64,000 nt of DNA from Alphaproteobacteria bacterium (lineage in GTDB: Bacteria; Pseudomonadota; Alphaproteobacteria; Rhizobiales; GCA-2746425). Below are positions 1-8,128 of the stretch, one piece after another. The notes under the pieces are model-generated. The model was not told the DNA's origin, ran no database searches, and worked only from the letters and a program-made list of their open reading frames with translations. Within the stretch, counting starts at the first letter, position 1. Each line of letters begins with the position of its first letter. The DNA lies in assembly GCA_024743215.1 (NCBI GenBank), contig JANSWZ010000005.1, positions 1 to 64,000 of the forward strand, read 5' to 3'. The position numbers and the translations under genes are program-made.

Positions 1-59
1 TCTTCGAGATTGAACTCGTAAAATAGTGCTGCTTGAAATTCCTGACGTGGTCCTAGCAT
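1..59 (-). mobile_element. IS1182-type transposase, N-terminal fragment at window edge
   Basis: On the minus strand an ATG at 59..57 opens a frame that runs off the left edge. The visible 19 residues begin MLGPRQEFQAALFYEF, which resembles the N-terminus I know from IS1182-family DDE transposases (an MMGPRQ...ALFYEF type start). Only the first residues are in the window, so completeness of the element cannot be judged. The 60-228 stretch between it and the DMT gene would contain the element's terminal inverted repeat if the copy is intact; I could not identify one without the other end. Too short for a firm family call, but the motif is distinctive. Confidence 0.6.
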
Positions 60-228
60 CGCATCAATCTCCCAAATCAATGGGAAAATTGAATCAGTCA
101 ATGATGATTACTTTAAGGCGGCCTTTTTCATCAAAATCAGCTCTTTGTTGACATTCAACTTAGGTCCAATACCATAGACTTTCCTCTAAGCACAGGTTGG
201 AAGGGCTTGCATTCGTTAGGAGCAAGCT

Positions 229-1143
229 TTGACGCAACCGAACCAAAACACCGAAGCTCATGCGAGCAGTGTAGCCAGAACCACGTCTTGGTTCGTTTTG
301 TTGGGCATTGGTTTGGCGTGGGGGCTTGCAGCGCCGCTTGGAAAGCACGCCGTTTCTAGTGGCCATCATGCCCTTGTGGTTTCGTTTTGGAATGTCGCCA
401 CAGCGGCGGTGGTGGTAACGGCGATTGCCAATCTTAGCAACCGGACGATTGTCCTCGATCGCGAAACGGTTCGCTTCTTTTTGATCTGCGGATTGCTCGG
501 TCGAGCGATCCCCCTAACGTTTGCGTATGTCGCCTTCCAGCAGTTGCCGGTCGGCATCGTCGTCATGTTGATAACAACAACGCCTCTTCTGACATTGATT
601 ACCGCAGTTTTAGCAAAGATCGATGTCCTCGATGCCCGAAAACTTGCTGGGCTTTTGTTGGGTTTAGGTGCAGTCGCAGCGATACTTTTACCTGGTGGAG
701 ATTCAAACATCACCTCTAGGCCGATACAGCTGATCATACCCTTAATCATCGCACTGTCTTATGCCTTGGAAGGCACGTTCATCAAAAGCCGAAAGCCGGG
801 CGTGCTTGATCCGATTGACATGGTGCTGGGCTCGACTTGGGCCGCTGTGTTGATGCTCCTACCATTCGTTGTCGTTCGTGCTGACTGGTTCATCTTCGCA
901 TCACCGAGCACTGTCGAACTAGCAGTTGTCGGTGGCGCGGTTCTGCACTTGGCTGGTTACCTAGCCTTCGTGTGGCTTATCGGTCAGACAGGGCCGGTGT
1001 TCACCTCCCAAGTCGGCTACATCGTGACCGTATCTGGTGTGGTGTTTGGCATCACTTTTTTCGGCGAAACTCACCCGCCAACAGTATGGCTTGCCCTTAT
1101 CGTGTTGATTGCCGGCTTGGCGCTCGTAAAGCCAAGAGCTTGA
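229..1143 (+). CDS. EamA/DMT-family drug/metabolite transporter
   Basis: An inner-membrane protein of 304 aa made almost entirely of hydrophobic helices, about ten, in the two-repeat EamA layout. The early GIGLAWGLAAPLGKHAV segment is typical of DMT exporters. The family exports or takes up small metabolites; the substrate cannot be read from sequence. The start is a TTG at 229, chosen because an AGGAG Shine-Dalgarno sits about six bases upstream and no better ATG lies near. It stands alone, next to a transposase fragment on its 5' side and a convergent PPOX gene on its 3' side. The 274 bases after the stop hold no convincing gene, only a degenerate repeat-like patch near 1191. Confidence 0.85.
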   Translation: MTQPNQNTEAHASSVARTTSWFVLLGIGLAWGLAAPLGKHAVSSGHHALVVSFWNVATAAVVVTAIANLSNRTIVLDRETVRFFLICGLLGRAIPLTFAYVAFQQLPVGIVVMLITTTPLLTLITAVLAKIDVLDARKLAGLLLGLGAVAAILLPGGDSNITSRPIQLIIPLIIALSYALEGTFIKSRKPGVLDPIDMVLGSTWAAVLMLLPFVVVRADWFIFASPSTVELAVVGGAVLHLAGYLAFVWLIGQTGPVFTSQVGYIVTVSGVVFGITFFGETHPPTVWLALIVLIAGLALVKPRA

Positions 1144-1417
1144 TTGCAGCTATGGTCGCTTTGTCCGCACAGCAGACCTCTATGCAAAGCGCAGCGAACT
1201 TCTGCTTCCCGCCCATTCCGTTGAAAAGCTCATTTGTTGAATATCCGCAATTGCAGTTCGGGTTCAAAACGGCGTTGATTTTTTTGTCGATCAAGCCGTT
1301 GGACTGGGCGATCTATGTTGCGATATCTCGCGAAGTTTCACGGTTCTTCGCGATCATAACTGAGTGCGACTGCAGACCCGGTGAAGTTTTGCGCCAGATT
1401 GAGACAGTCCCGGCGTT

Positions 1418-2071
1418 CTAATACATCGTCTTTCGATATTCGTCCTCAAGGTCCGCGTCGATCTTTTTCATCGCCTCGGGATCCTCCGGTGCGCCTGACG
1501 TCTGATCGAGTATTATTTGAGGCAAGGATGGCATTTCGTTGCGATCCTGAAGCTGAGTTGGATCCCACAGCTTTGAGCGTCGAAACGCCTTTGCGCAATG
1601 GATGAATACTTCCGCAACAGTGACAATGATGGCAATCACCGGCATGCGGCCCTTCATCTCCATCAAGGCAAGCAACTCCGGGTCGCGGGTTATTTGGGCT
1701 GTGCCGTTCACACGCATCGTGTCATCGAACCCTGGAATCATGAACAGCAATCCAACTGCAGGATTGGCCAGAAGATTTGTCTGAGAGTCCAGACGATTGT
1801 TTCCGGGCCGGTCGGGGATCAACAGTGTCTTGTCATCCAGGATTTTCACAAAACCACAGGGATCACCTCTCGGGCTGACATCAGCCAACCCATCGGGCGA
1901 TTGTGTGCCGATGCAGAGGAAAGGAGACCGGGCCACGAAGTCCATGGCATGTTTGTCGAGACGGGTCTGGCATTTCTGGATGGCCAGGGAGTGTGTTTGC
2001 GGGAACAAGGACCTCAGGGCTTCCTCATCCTTGACCAAAAACTCCGGCTTCAATTGTGTCTCATGCGCCAT
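1418..2071 (-). CDS. PPOX-type FMN-binding flavoprotein (pyridoxamine 5'-phosphate oxidase-like)
   Basis: A 217 aa protein of the split-barrel, FMN-dependent PPOX superfamily, closest in layout to the MSMEG_1061-type subgroup: a helical N-terminus, then FLCIGTQSPDGLADVSPRGD, then the strand with LLIPDRPGNNRLDS and VGLLFMIPG. These are the FMN-phosphate-binding positions of the family. Members are usually cytosolic flavin or F420 oxidoreductases of unknown substrate rather than true PdxH. It is monocistronic on the minus strand. A perfect GTTC-N7-GTTC lies about 180 bases upstream of its start, in the interval shared with MYG1. Confidence 0.85.
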   Translation of the reverse strand: MAHETQLKPEFLVKDEEALRSLFPQTHSLAIQKCQTRLDKHAMDFVARSPFLCIGTQSPDGLADVSPRGDPCGFVKILDDKTLLIPDRPGNNRLDSQTNLLANPAVGLLFMIPGFDDTMRVNGTAQITRDPELLALMEMKGRMPVIAIIVTVAEVFIHCAKAFRRSKLWDPTQLQDRNEMPSLPQIILDQTSGAPEDPEAMKKIDADLEDEYRKTMY

Positions 2072-2413
2072 ACCCGATACCTTTCAAGGCTTGGACCGGA
2101 AACACGCCGAAACCGAAGGATTGGCCGCCACAGTCTTCTTCGCAAATTAGCGAAGAAAATGGGCAAAGTCACGGAAACTATCCATCCACTTTGCGCACTT
2201 TGCGTGCAACACGGTCCATTGCCGCCCAGCGGATCAATATCACGGAGTGTTCCTTGTAAGTTCAACTCACGGATGGTCACAGTGAGAACGTTTTTGGTTA
2301 ACACAAACAAAATGCTTGATCTGGCTGCCATTCGCTGTGAATACGGCCATTGAAAATTCCCATGAGCGACCGTGTTGGTTGACTTTTTATTTGCAAGCCC
2401 GCCGGAGCGCCCC
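2072..2413. other. Intergenic interval between PPOX gene and MYG1
   Basis: 342 bases between two divergent genes. No convincing ORF: the open frames across it have atypical composition and run antisense to the PPOX gene. A short frame from ATG 2274 to a stop near 2353 (26 codons) is open but has no ribosome site I would trust. The only clear structure is the LexA-like box at 2249-2263. Confidence 0.5.
2249..2263. promoter_or_regulatory. LexA (SOS) box candidate, GTTC-N7-GTTC
   Basis: GTTC at 2249-2252 and GTTC at 2260-2263 with seven bases between them match the alphaproteobacterial SOS box exactly. It lies about 150 bases upstream of MYG1 and about 180 bases upstream of the PPOX gene, with no obvious -35/-10 pair around it, so the target gene is unclear. 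A perfect match to eight fixed bases is expected about twice per 64 kb by chance, so alone this is modest evidence. Confidence 0.35.
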
Positions 2414-3328
2414 ATGACCATCACCCATCTTGTCACCCATTCTGGCGGCTTCCATGCGGACGAGTTGCTGTCTTCGGTCGTGCTCACACGTATTTTCCCT
2501 CAGGCCGAACTGAAGCGCAGCCGCGAACGGCAATGGCTCGAGCCTTCGGCTGATAAGATCATCTTCGATGTTGGGGGAGATTATGATGCCGAGGCGCAGA
2601 TTTTTGACCATCATCAGCGGCCCTGCCCGCTGCGTGAAGATGGTCAACCGTTCAGTTCCTTTGGTTTGATCTGGGCTCATTATGGACGAACATATCTGGC
2701 GGCGATGGACGTGCCTGCGCATGACATCGAGGCCATCCATACTTCTTTTGACACAAAATTTGTGCTGCCGATCGACCTTCTCGACAATGGAGCAATAGAG
2801 CCGTCTGTGGCAGGGCCGCTGTTGGAATTGTCTTTGCCCACGCTTTTGGGAAGCCTGAAACCCGTGTTCGACGACCCGTCGCCAACGGCTGATGACGACG
2901 CATTTCTTGCAGCTTTACCCATTGCGCGCAGTTTCATTGAGGCCTTCATTCGCAACCTTGCTGCAAAAGCCCGCGCGAAGAGCATCGTGTTGGATGCGAT
3001 CGCCAAAGCAGGTGCTTCGCCCATCCTGGAACTGCCCCTGGGCATGCCCTACCGCTCTGCACTTGTTGAGGCGGGGGCCGATCATATCCTGTTTATGGTC
3101 AATCCGCGTGGAGATGACTGGACGCTGAATGGCATCAAGCTGTCTGATGAAACTTTTGATCAGCGCGCTGATCTGCCTGCCACCTGGGCTGGTTTGACAG
3201 ATACGGCACTGGAAGAGGCCAGCGGCGTCAAAGGCGCCAAATTTTGCCACAACGCCCGCTTCATTGCCGTTGCCAACTCGCGCGAAGCGATCCTACAAAT
3301 GGCGGACCTTGCCGTGAAAGCCATTTGA
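2414..3328 (+). CDS. MYG1-family exonuclease/hydrolase (DHH-like)
   Basis: A 304 aa protein with the MYG1 signature from its first residues: THSGGFHADELLSS, then FDVGGDYD and FDHHQRPCP, which are metal-binding positions of the DHH-like fold. Eukaryotic MYG1 is a 3'-5' RNA exonuclease of nucleus and mitochondria; bacterial members are presumed nucleases or phosphoesterases. The start was set at ATG 2414, where GGAG sits six bases upstream and the conserved domain begins at once; a longer frame from 2372 only adds non-conserved residues. It converges on the photolyase-like gene with a 21-base gap. Confidence 0.88.
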   Translation: MTITHLVTHSGGFHADELLSSVVLTRIFPQAELKRSRERQWLEPSADKIIFDVGGDYDAEAQIFDHHQRPCPLREDGQPFSSFGLIWAHYGRTYLAAMDVPAHDIEAIHTSFDTKFVLPIDLLDNGAIEPSVAGPLLELSLPTLLGSLKPVFDDPSPTADDDAFLAALPIARSFIEAFIRNLAAKARAKSIVLDAIAKAGASPILELPLGMPYRSALVEAGADHILFMVNPRGDDWTLNGIKLSDETFDQRADLPATWAGLTDTALEEASGVKGAKFCHNARFIAVANSREAILQMADLAVKAI

Positions 3329-3349
3329 CAGGGGCGTCGACAAGAGACC

Positions 3350-4606
3350 CTATCGTTTGCCTTTGATATCAAATCCTGCGGTGAGCATGAGTTGAGGAAT
3401 TTTTTCCTTGAACGGAAAAAACCCTTTTGTGGCATGGGGCCAGGCCTCTATGTCCCAATTGCGCTGAATTTCACAAAAGGCGATGCCACGCTCCCTGCAT
3501 TTTGCGGCCAGTTGGTTCATCGGCGCGCGCGCCCAGCCTTGTGCCGTGAAGGGAACGATGAGGCATTCCGCGCCGGCATCACTTGCAGCCGTTACCATGT
3601 TTTCGATTGCATCATTGCCTGTAAAAGCTGTCGCGTTTCCACCCAACTTTTCGCAGGCACGGCTGGCCGCATTGGCAAGAGCACGTGTGGTGAAGTCTGA
3701 TGCCGCATCGCCAATTTGGAGCGGTGATCGCAGATCACTCAGATTCCAGGTGGCGATGGAACAGATTTCAATGGCGCCGAAATTCAACTGCTCAACTGTG
3801 CAATCATCTTCGGTGATCAACAGCATCGCCTTTTTGCCCAGAGGTAGAGGCGTCGGCGGCTCAGGTGGCACGGGTTTGTCAAAAGCAAAATCATCCGGCA
3901 GCGGGCCAGCATTTTCGGTCAGGCCCTGTGGATCGAACCTCCCATCAGTAAATTTTCTTATGTTGGATGCGCGCGCCAGATAATGCTTTCCCTTGGTTTG
4001 CAATCCGCCAACCCAGCGCCATGACAATGTGTTGGATGCCGCATCTGCGTCCATTAAATGACGCAGAAAGAAATCAGCGCCGAGTGTCCAGTCAAGGCGC
4101 AGGGTAAACATCCAGATTGACGCAAACCACATGCGCGCGTGATTATGCAGGTAGCCCGTTTCCACCAGTTCCTTTGCCCAGGCATCAAGGCAATCAATGC
4201 CGGTGTTGCCCTCTATGGCAGCCGTGTAATCCCTGCGCATATTGGCATTTGTCTGGGTCCGCTTCAGCGCTGCCATTCTGTCTGTCTCATAAATGGACCA
4301 GACCGATGGACGCATCTCCAGCCAGCCTTTCCAATAGGTCCGCCAGAAAACCTCCTGAATGAATTTCTCAGTCGATGACAATGCGAAATCCTGCATCACT
4401 CGATCACAAATTTCCTGCTCTGTAAGAAGACGATGGCGAACCCAGGGAGACAGCGCTGACACATTCGATCGGTTGGCCGGCCCATAATCAAAATTACGCT
4501 CTGTGCGATATGTTGTGCCCGCAAAAGGCACAAAAGAGTCCAACCGCTCCAGACCTGCTTTGCGGGTCGCATCGAACTTGATTGTGCGGGTCAATAGATC
4601 GGTCAT
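3350..4606 (-). CDS. Photolyase/cryptochrome-like protein with FAD domain first and alpha/beta domain last
   Basis: 418 aa. Residues 1 to about 245 look like the helical FAD-binding domain of photolyases: RSNVSALSPWVRHRLL, EVFWRTYWKGWLE, DADAASNTLSWRWVGG and FTDGRFDPQG follow the usual order. The Rossmann-like antenna domain that normally precedes this is absent. Instead residues about 250-418 look like that domain moved to the C-terminus: alternating strands and helices, then GIAFCEIQ and finally KGFFPFKEKIPQL, resembling the end of a photolyase N-domain. The family repairs pyrimidine dimers or senses blue light using FAD. It is transcribed divergently from a renalase-like FAD oxidoreductase with 69 bases between starts. 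Repair versus signalling cannot be decided from sequence alone. Confidence 0.82.
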   Translation of the reverse strand: MTDLLTRTIKFDATRKAGLERLDSFVPFAGTTYRTERNFDYGPANRSNVSALSPWVRHRLLTEQEICDRVMQDFALSSTEKFIQEVFWRTYWKGWLEMRPSVWSIYETDRMAALKRTQTNANMRRDYTAAIEGNTGIDCLDAWAKELVETGYLHNHARMWFASIWMFTLRLDWTLGADFFLRHLMDADAASNTLSWRWVGGLQTKGKHYLARASNIRKFTDGRFDPQGLTENAGPLPDDFAFDKPVPPEPPTPLPLGKKAMLLITEDDCTVEQLNFGAIEICSIATWNLSDLRSPLQIGDAASDFTTRALANAASRACEKLGGNATAFTGNDAIENMVTAASDAGAECLIVPFTAQGWARAPMNQLAAKCRERGIAFCEIQRNWDIEAWPHATKGFFPFKEKIPQLMLTAGFDIKGKR

Positions 4607-4675
4607 GGGAAAGAAATGCCTTTATGTTTGGCTTCAGCGGACTAATTAGAGCGGTGGGACAAAAAGGCGAAAATT

Positions 4676-5626
4676 ATGGCTGAGAAAATTGCAATTATTG
4701 GTGCAGGCATAGCTGGCGTCACGGCAGCGCGGACGCTGACCGATGCCGGACACAAGATAACGGTTTTTGAAAAGTCAGGCGGCACCGGTGGGCGGCTCTC
4801 CACGCGTCGCACTGATTTTGGAAATTTCGACCATGGCGCGCAATATATCACAGCCAGGGGCGCCCCTTTCCGAGCCATGATGACCGGGCTGTCAAATGCC
4901 GGTGCCGTTGCCCTGTGGGAACCAGATGGCAAAGACAGTGATCATGAATGGCATGTGGGCACACCGGGTATGAGTGGCCTGGTCAAACCACTCCTCCGTG
5001 GATTTGAGCTTAAAAAGCGGACACGCATCGCCGCTATCGCTCGTAAAGATGGTGAAATTGTCTGCACCGATGAAGACGGCAATGCCGATCACTTTGACAG
5101 AGTGATTGTGGCCATACCTTCACCGCAAGCCCATACGCTTTTATCACCGGTCGATCCGGTATTTGGCGTGTTGAACACAATTGTTTACATGCCATGCTGG
5201 ACCAGCATGTTTGCGTTTGCTGAGCCGGTTGAGACATTGCCTGATCTCTATCGAGGTGCACACACAGACAGCATTTCATGGCTGGCGCGAAACCGTTCCA
5301 AACCAGAGCGTACCGGCATTGAGACACTCTGCGCGCAAGCAGGCGCGCAATGGAGCAAAGACAATCTTGAGATGGACAAGGCCGAGGCGCTTGCGACCAT
5401 GAAAGACGCGCTTGAGATAATGGCAGACCAGGCCCTCAACCCGATTTATGCGCAAGCGCATCGGTGGCGTTATGCGCTGGTGGACAAGCCGTTTGGGTCT
5501 GCCTATCTTGCCAGTCACGATCAGCGCCTGTTTGCGATTGGTGATGGTATGCTGGGTGGGCGCGTCGAGGCAGCCTTCGAAAGCGCACGACAATTATGCG
5601 ATCATCTGAGACATGAAATCTCATAA
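4676..5626 (+). CDS. FAD-dependent oxidoreductase, renalase/amine-oxidase-like
   Basis: A 316 aa flavoprotein starting with the ADP-binding fold IAIIGAGIAGVTAARTL, an acidic residue after the second strand (VFEKSGGTGGRLSTRR), and a C-terminal FAD-contact segment FAIGDGMLGGRVEAAFESA. Length and layout match renalase-like NAD(P)/FAD oxidoreductases (COG3380 type). The substrate is unknown. The start ATG at 4676 has an AAGG ribosome site. It is head-to-head with the photolyase-like gene, suggesting a shared control region and perhaps a shared process. Confidence 0.85.
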   Translation: MAEKIAIIGAGIAGVTAARTLTDAGHKITVFEKSGGTGGRLSTRRTDFGNFDHGAQYITARGAPFRAMMTGLSNAGAVALWEPDGKDSDHEWHVGTPGMSGLVKPLLRGFELKKRTRIAAIARKDGEIVCTDEDGNADHFDRVIVAIPSPQAHTLLSPVDPVFGVLNTIVYMPCWTSMFAFAEPVETLPDLYRGAHTDSISWLARNRSKPERTGIETLCAQAGAQWSKDNLEMDKAEALATMKDALEIMADQALNPIYAQAHRWRYALVDKPFGSAYLASHDQRLFAIGDGMLGGRVEAAFESARQLCDHLRHEIS

Positions 5627-6020
5627 GACGCAGCCTGCTTTGACTGTTGTTGAGAAATTTGTGCCATCAGCACCACTGGCAGCATAACGCCTTACTGAGA
5701 CACTCAAAACTCTGTTGAGCGTGGTCGTTTCCTGTCCGCAGTTTTTGATCGGTCCAAGGTTGCCGTTAGATACTTCGGTGCGACCCCACAATCTCGGGGT
5801 TTTCCTGGCACCGACAACGACCAGTACTCCGAACCTCCTCAACTCCATTTTCCCTCTGGGCAGTAAAAGACAAGTGATGAATGATTTTCGCGCTGCAACC
5901 GGTTTAGGCTGGCTCTGCCATCAGCGGCTTCTTACGCTGGGGCTAAGGGCCCTTTGCGGACCTTTGACGTAACTGTCTTATGCTGCGGCGCAGCTATTCA
6001 AAACGGACACACACAAAAAC
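5627..6020. other. Intergenic interval, no gene recognised
   Basis: 394 bases between the oxidoreductase and the HEPN-like gene. Open frames on both strands have no recognisable motif or ribosome site. A weak hairpin ACCCC/GGGGT at 5783-5800 followed by three T could be a poor terminator for the oxidoreductase but lies about 160 bases past its stop. This is the left border of the AT-richer accessory stretch. Confidence 0.4.
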
Positions 6021-6533
6021 CTATTCTGAATTCCAAATGGGTGGAATTTTTTCAGTTCGATATCTTTTTTTGAATTCACGTAGCACCATCTCGAGCGTCG
6101 CTATGAATACACTTTTTTCAAAACTCAAGTGTCTCGCTTCATAAGAATAACGCCAATCCTCAAACGCATTTTCATGCTGCAAAAGGACACTTCTTATTCC
6201 ATAGTCAATAATGAAAATGTTGGGATGATGTGGGGCAACTGACTGCCTGAACGTGGATTCCAATTTGTCTTGGCTTTCCGGTTTTAACGCAGCGAACAAT
6301 TTTGGAAGGTTATGAGACCTCAAGACTTTGGGCGTGTCGTGGTCAAACACGTACCAGGCCTTCAAAGCCAACTCCATAGAGAGACCCAGCAACATAGGAT
6401 CAATCCCTAAATGAGCGCGCATATCCCAATCCTTTTTGCTACGCATGTCCTCTTGATCGAAGGCGTTTACGCGTTGAAGGATAGCATTTGCTGAATTGGC
6501 TATCTTGATAGCAGTCGTCAGTCTGGCACCCAC
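6021..6533 (-). CDS. HEPN-like protein of unknown role
   Basis: A 170 aa, mainly helical protein. The central segment, a hydrophobic MELALKAWYVF helix followed by SHNLPKLFAAL, resembles HEPN domains (ELxLKA ... HNLxxL pattern). I do not see a clear Rx4-6H catalytic motif, so a ribonuclease activity is not supported; many HEPN proteins are inactive partners or bind nucleotides. Its DNA is visibly AT-richer than the flanking housekeeping genes, suggesting horizontal transfer. No nucleotidyltransferase (MNT) partner is adjacent. The nearest neighbour, 510 bases away on the same strand, is the beta/ImmA/2-TM operon, so a link to it is possible but unproven. Confidence 0.5.
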   Translation of the reverse strand: MGARLTTAIKIANSANAILQRVNAFDQEDMRSKKDWDMRAHLGIDPMLLGLSMELALKAWYVFDHDTPKVLRSHNLPKLFAALKPESQDKLESTFRQSVAPHHPNIFIIDYGIRSVLLQHENAFEDWRYSYEARHLSFEKSVFIATLEMVLREFKKRYRTEKIPPIWNSE

Positions 6534-7043
6534 AAACCTCTCCCGAGAATTTAAATATAAGCATTGGTTGGCGGAAATTCGAACTCAAGCAAATTTTCTT
6601 GGATTGGATGCGGGAAAACGGCCCTTAGCGGTAATTCAACGAGGCTCGCCACTGCTTTGCGGTTTCCCAAAGCAAACATTGATCGAATGCCCAGCATTTC
6701 GGGGCATCTAGGTTTGATATGCGGACAAACCCGCCTTTTGCATGTGCAGCTAATGCTTGCGCAGCAATTGCTCGCACGTGCTGCAGGCTTCATGTCGCGA
6801 TGCAGCCAACATCACTGAGGCGACCATTCAAATCCGTCATCAAGTACCAAATCCAAATCGTCCGTTCTTAATCACAAATCTCCTTGCACATCTTGTTGAG
6901 AACATTCTACTTTTGGACACCACTAATTTTAGGGGAGATTAATGGTCGGAATGAAGCAAGACGGCAAGTTCAATCGATATTGACCTCAATGAACCACAGT
7001 CAGCAAAACGTGCAATTGAACGACGCAAAGCTCGTCTGCGCAG
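6534..7043. other. Intergenic interval with possible gene remnant
   Basis: 510 bases with no intact gene. Near the right end a ribosome-site-like AGGGGAG precedes ATG 6942, which opens a frame of only 13 codons; a neighbouring frame then encodes an unbroken, charged tail (SIDIDLNEPQ ... RRKARLRS) ending at 7045. This may be a frameshifted remnant of a small gene or chance. Nothing else in the interval is recognisable. Confidence 0.3.
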
Positions 7044-8120
7044 TTAGTCTTCCCAGTCCTCATCAAGATTCATGCCGCCAATATCTTCGGCACCATAGAA
7101 CGCCTGCCGGTGAAGATGGATGTTGACCCTAGCCGCGACGTTTTTTTGCGGCGTGTCGATTCCTAGCTCTTCGTTGATGGCGGTGGACTCAATCATCTCC
7201 TCGCCCCAAATGCCAAGATTGCCCTGCCACTGAGAACTTGCAATGATCGCGGCTGCGGCCTGCTGGAAGTCCCATTCATCTTCTTTGTTGCGGGCGATGT
7301 ACCATGCTTGATCGGTAGGGTAGTCTATTCGATCAATCGGACGCATACCGAACCCACCCGGCTCGCGTGGACGCGTACTACCCCAGTCTCCATAGACGAT
7401 ACTCGCCCTGTTTGAACTGCGCTGGATCTGTTGAACAAGCTGGTGGTTTGTGAACTCCACGGGCGATATCCCACTGTCAAAGGGGGTAAACATCTTCGGC
7501 ATAGAAGTGCATGACAGGACTGTGGGCACCGCTGCATCAATCGCGGCAAGGTGACCGCTCATGACCCCGTCAAACCAAACAGCAAGACTCAGCGGGTCCC
7601 GTGTCCATCCACCTTCAAGGATGATGGCGTAGTCCGCCGCGCCCGAAGCCGCGAATGCCGCCACAATCTCCGCAACATTTGGGGGAAAGCGGTTCATATA
7701 AAGCCTCAGGCAGTAGCTGCGACCAGCTTCTTGAAAGCGCTCAATTTGAGCTCGTATTTCTCGCTCGCTCTGCCCCCGCGTCTGCACACACGGCATGATG
7801 TATTCGTGGTCACTGACGAAGTCGCACCATTTCTTATAGGCATTTGCAGGATTGAGTAACTCGACCAGTGTTTGCTGCGGGGCACTCTCTAGGTTGGTGA
7901 ACTCATAGTCGCGATCAATGTCCAGAAAGAAGCTCTGGCCACGAAATGCTTTCTCAACACGCTCGACCGCTTTATCGAGCGAAGCGGAATTGGCCCATGG
8001 CGCAAGCAGGATGCAAGGAGTCATCTTTTCCTTGGTAGCCCGAGGAAGAAACTGAAGCCCATTCATCTCGCTTGCGCGGATGGCCAAGGTCGGAACGTAG
8101 CGTTTGTTCTCTAGGACCAT
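7044..8120 (-). CDS. T4-beta-like protein (Beta_protein family, PF14350 type)
   Basis: 358 aa. The N-terminus YVPTLAIRASEMNGL followed by a strand ending in PCILLAPW and then FFLDIDRDY matches the beta family protein pattern (YxPxLKxRxxE ... lDidr), named after a phage T4 beta protein. The predicted fold is an alternating alpha/beta barrel-like enzyme domain, and molecular function is unknown. It is the last gene of a three-gene minus-strand operon, eight bases after the ImmA/IrrE gene. Beta-family genes often occur in mobile, defence-rich regions, which agrees with the AT-richer composition here. No catalytic residue can be named from sequence. Confidence 0.7.
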   Translation of the reverse strand: MVLENKRYVPTLAIRASEMNGLQFLPRATKEKMTPCILLAPWANSASLDKAVERVEKAFRGQSFFLDIDRDYEFTNLESAPQQTLVELLNPANAYKKWCDFVSDHEYIMPCVQTRGQSEREIRAQIERFQEAGRSYCLRLYMNRFPPNVAEIVAAFAASGAADYAIILEGGWTRDPLSLAVWFDGVMSGHLAAIDAAVPTVLSCTSMPKMFTPFDSGISPVEFTNHQLVQQIQRSSNRASIVYGDWGSTRPREPGGFGMRPIDRIDYPTDQAWYIARNKEDEWDFQQAAAAIIASSQWQGNLGIWGEEMIESTAINEELGIDTPQKNVAARVNIHLHRQAFYGAEDIGGMNLDEDWED

Positions 8121-8128
8121 TTTCCTGT

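Noticed and set aside
1598-2353. Open frame of 251 codons on the plus strand
   Set aside because: It runs antisense to the PPOX gene for most of its length and shows no family motif or ribosome site.
5783-5800. Hairpin ACCCC/GGGGT as intrinsic terminator
   Set aside because: Only five base pairs, three T after it, and about 160 bases from the nearest stop codon.
7044-8120. Prophage interpretation of the T4-beta-like gene
   Set aside because: No integrase, capsid, tail, lysis or phage replication gene is present in the window; the gene sits in a host-type operon.
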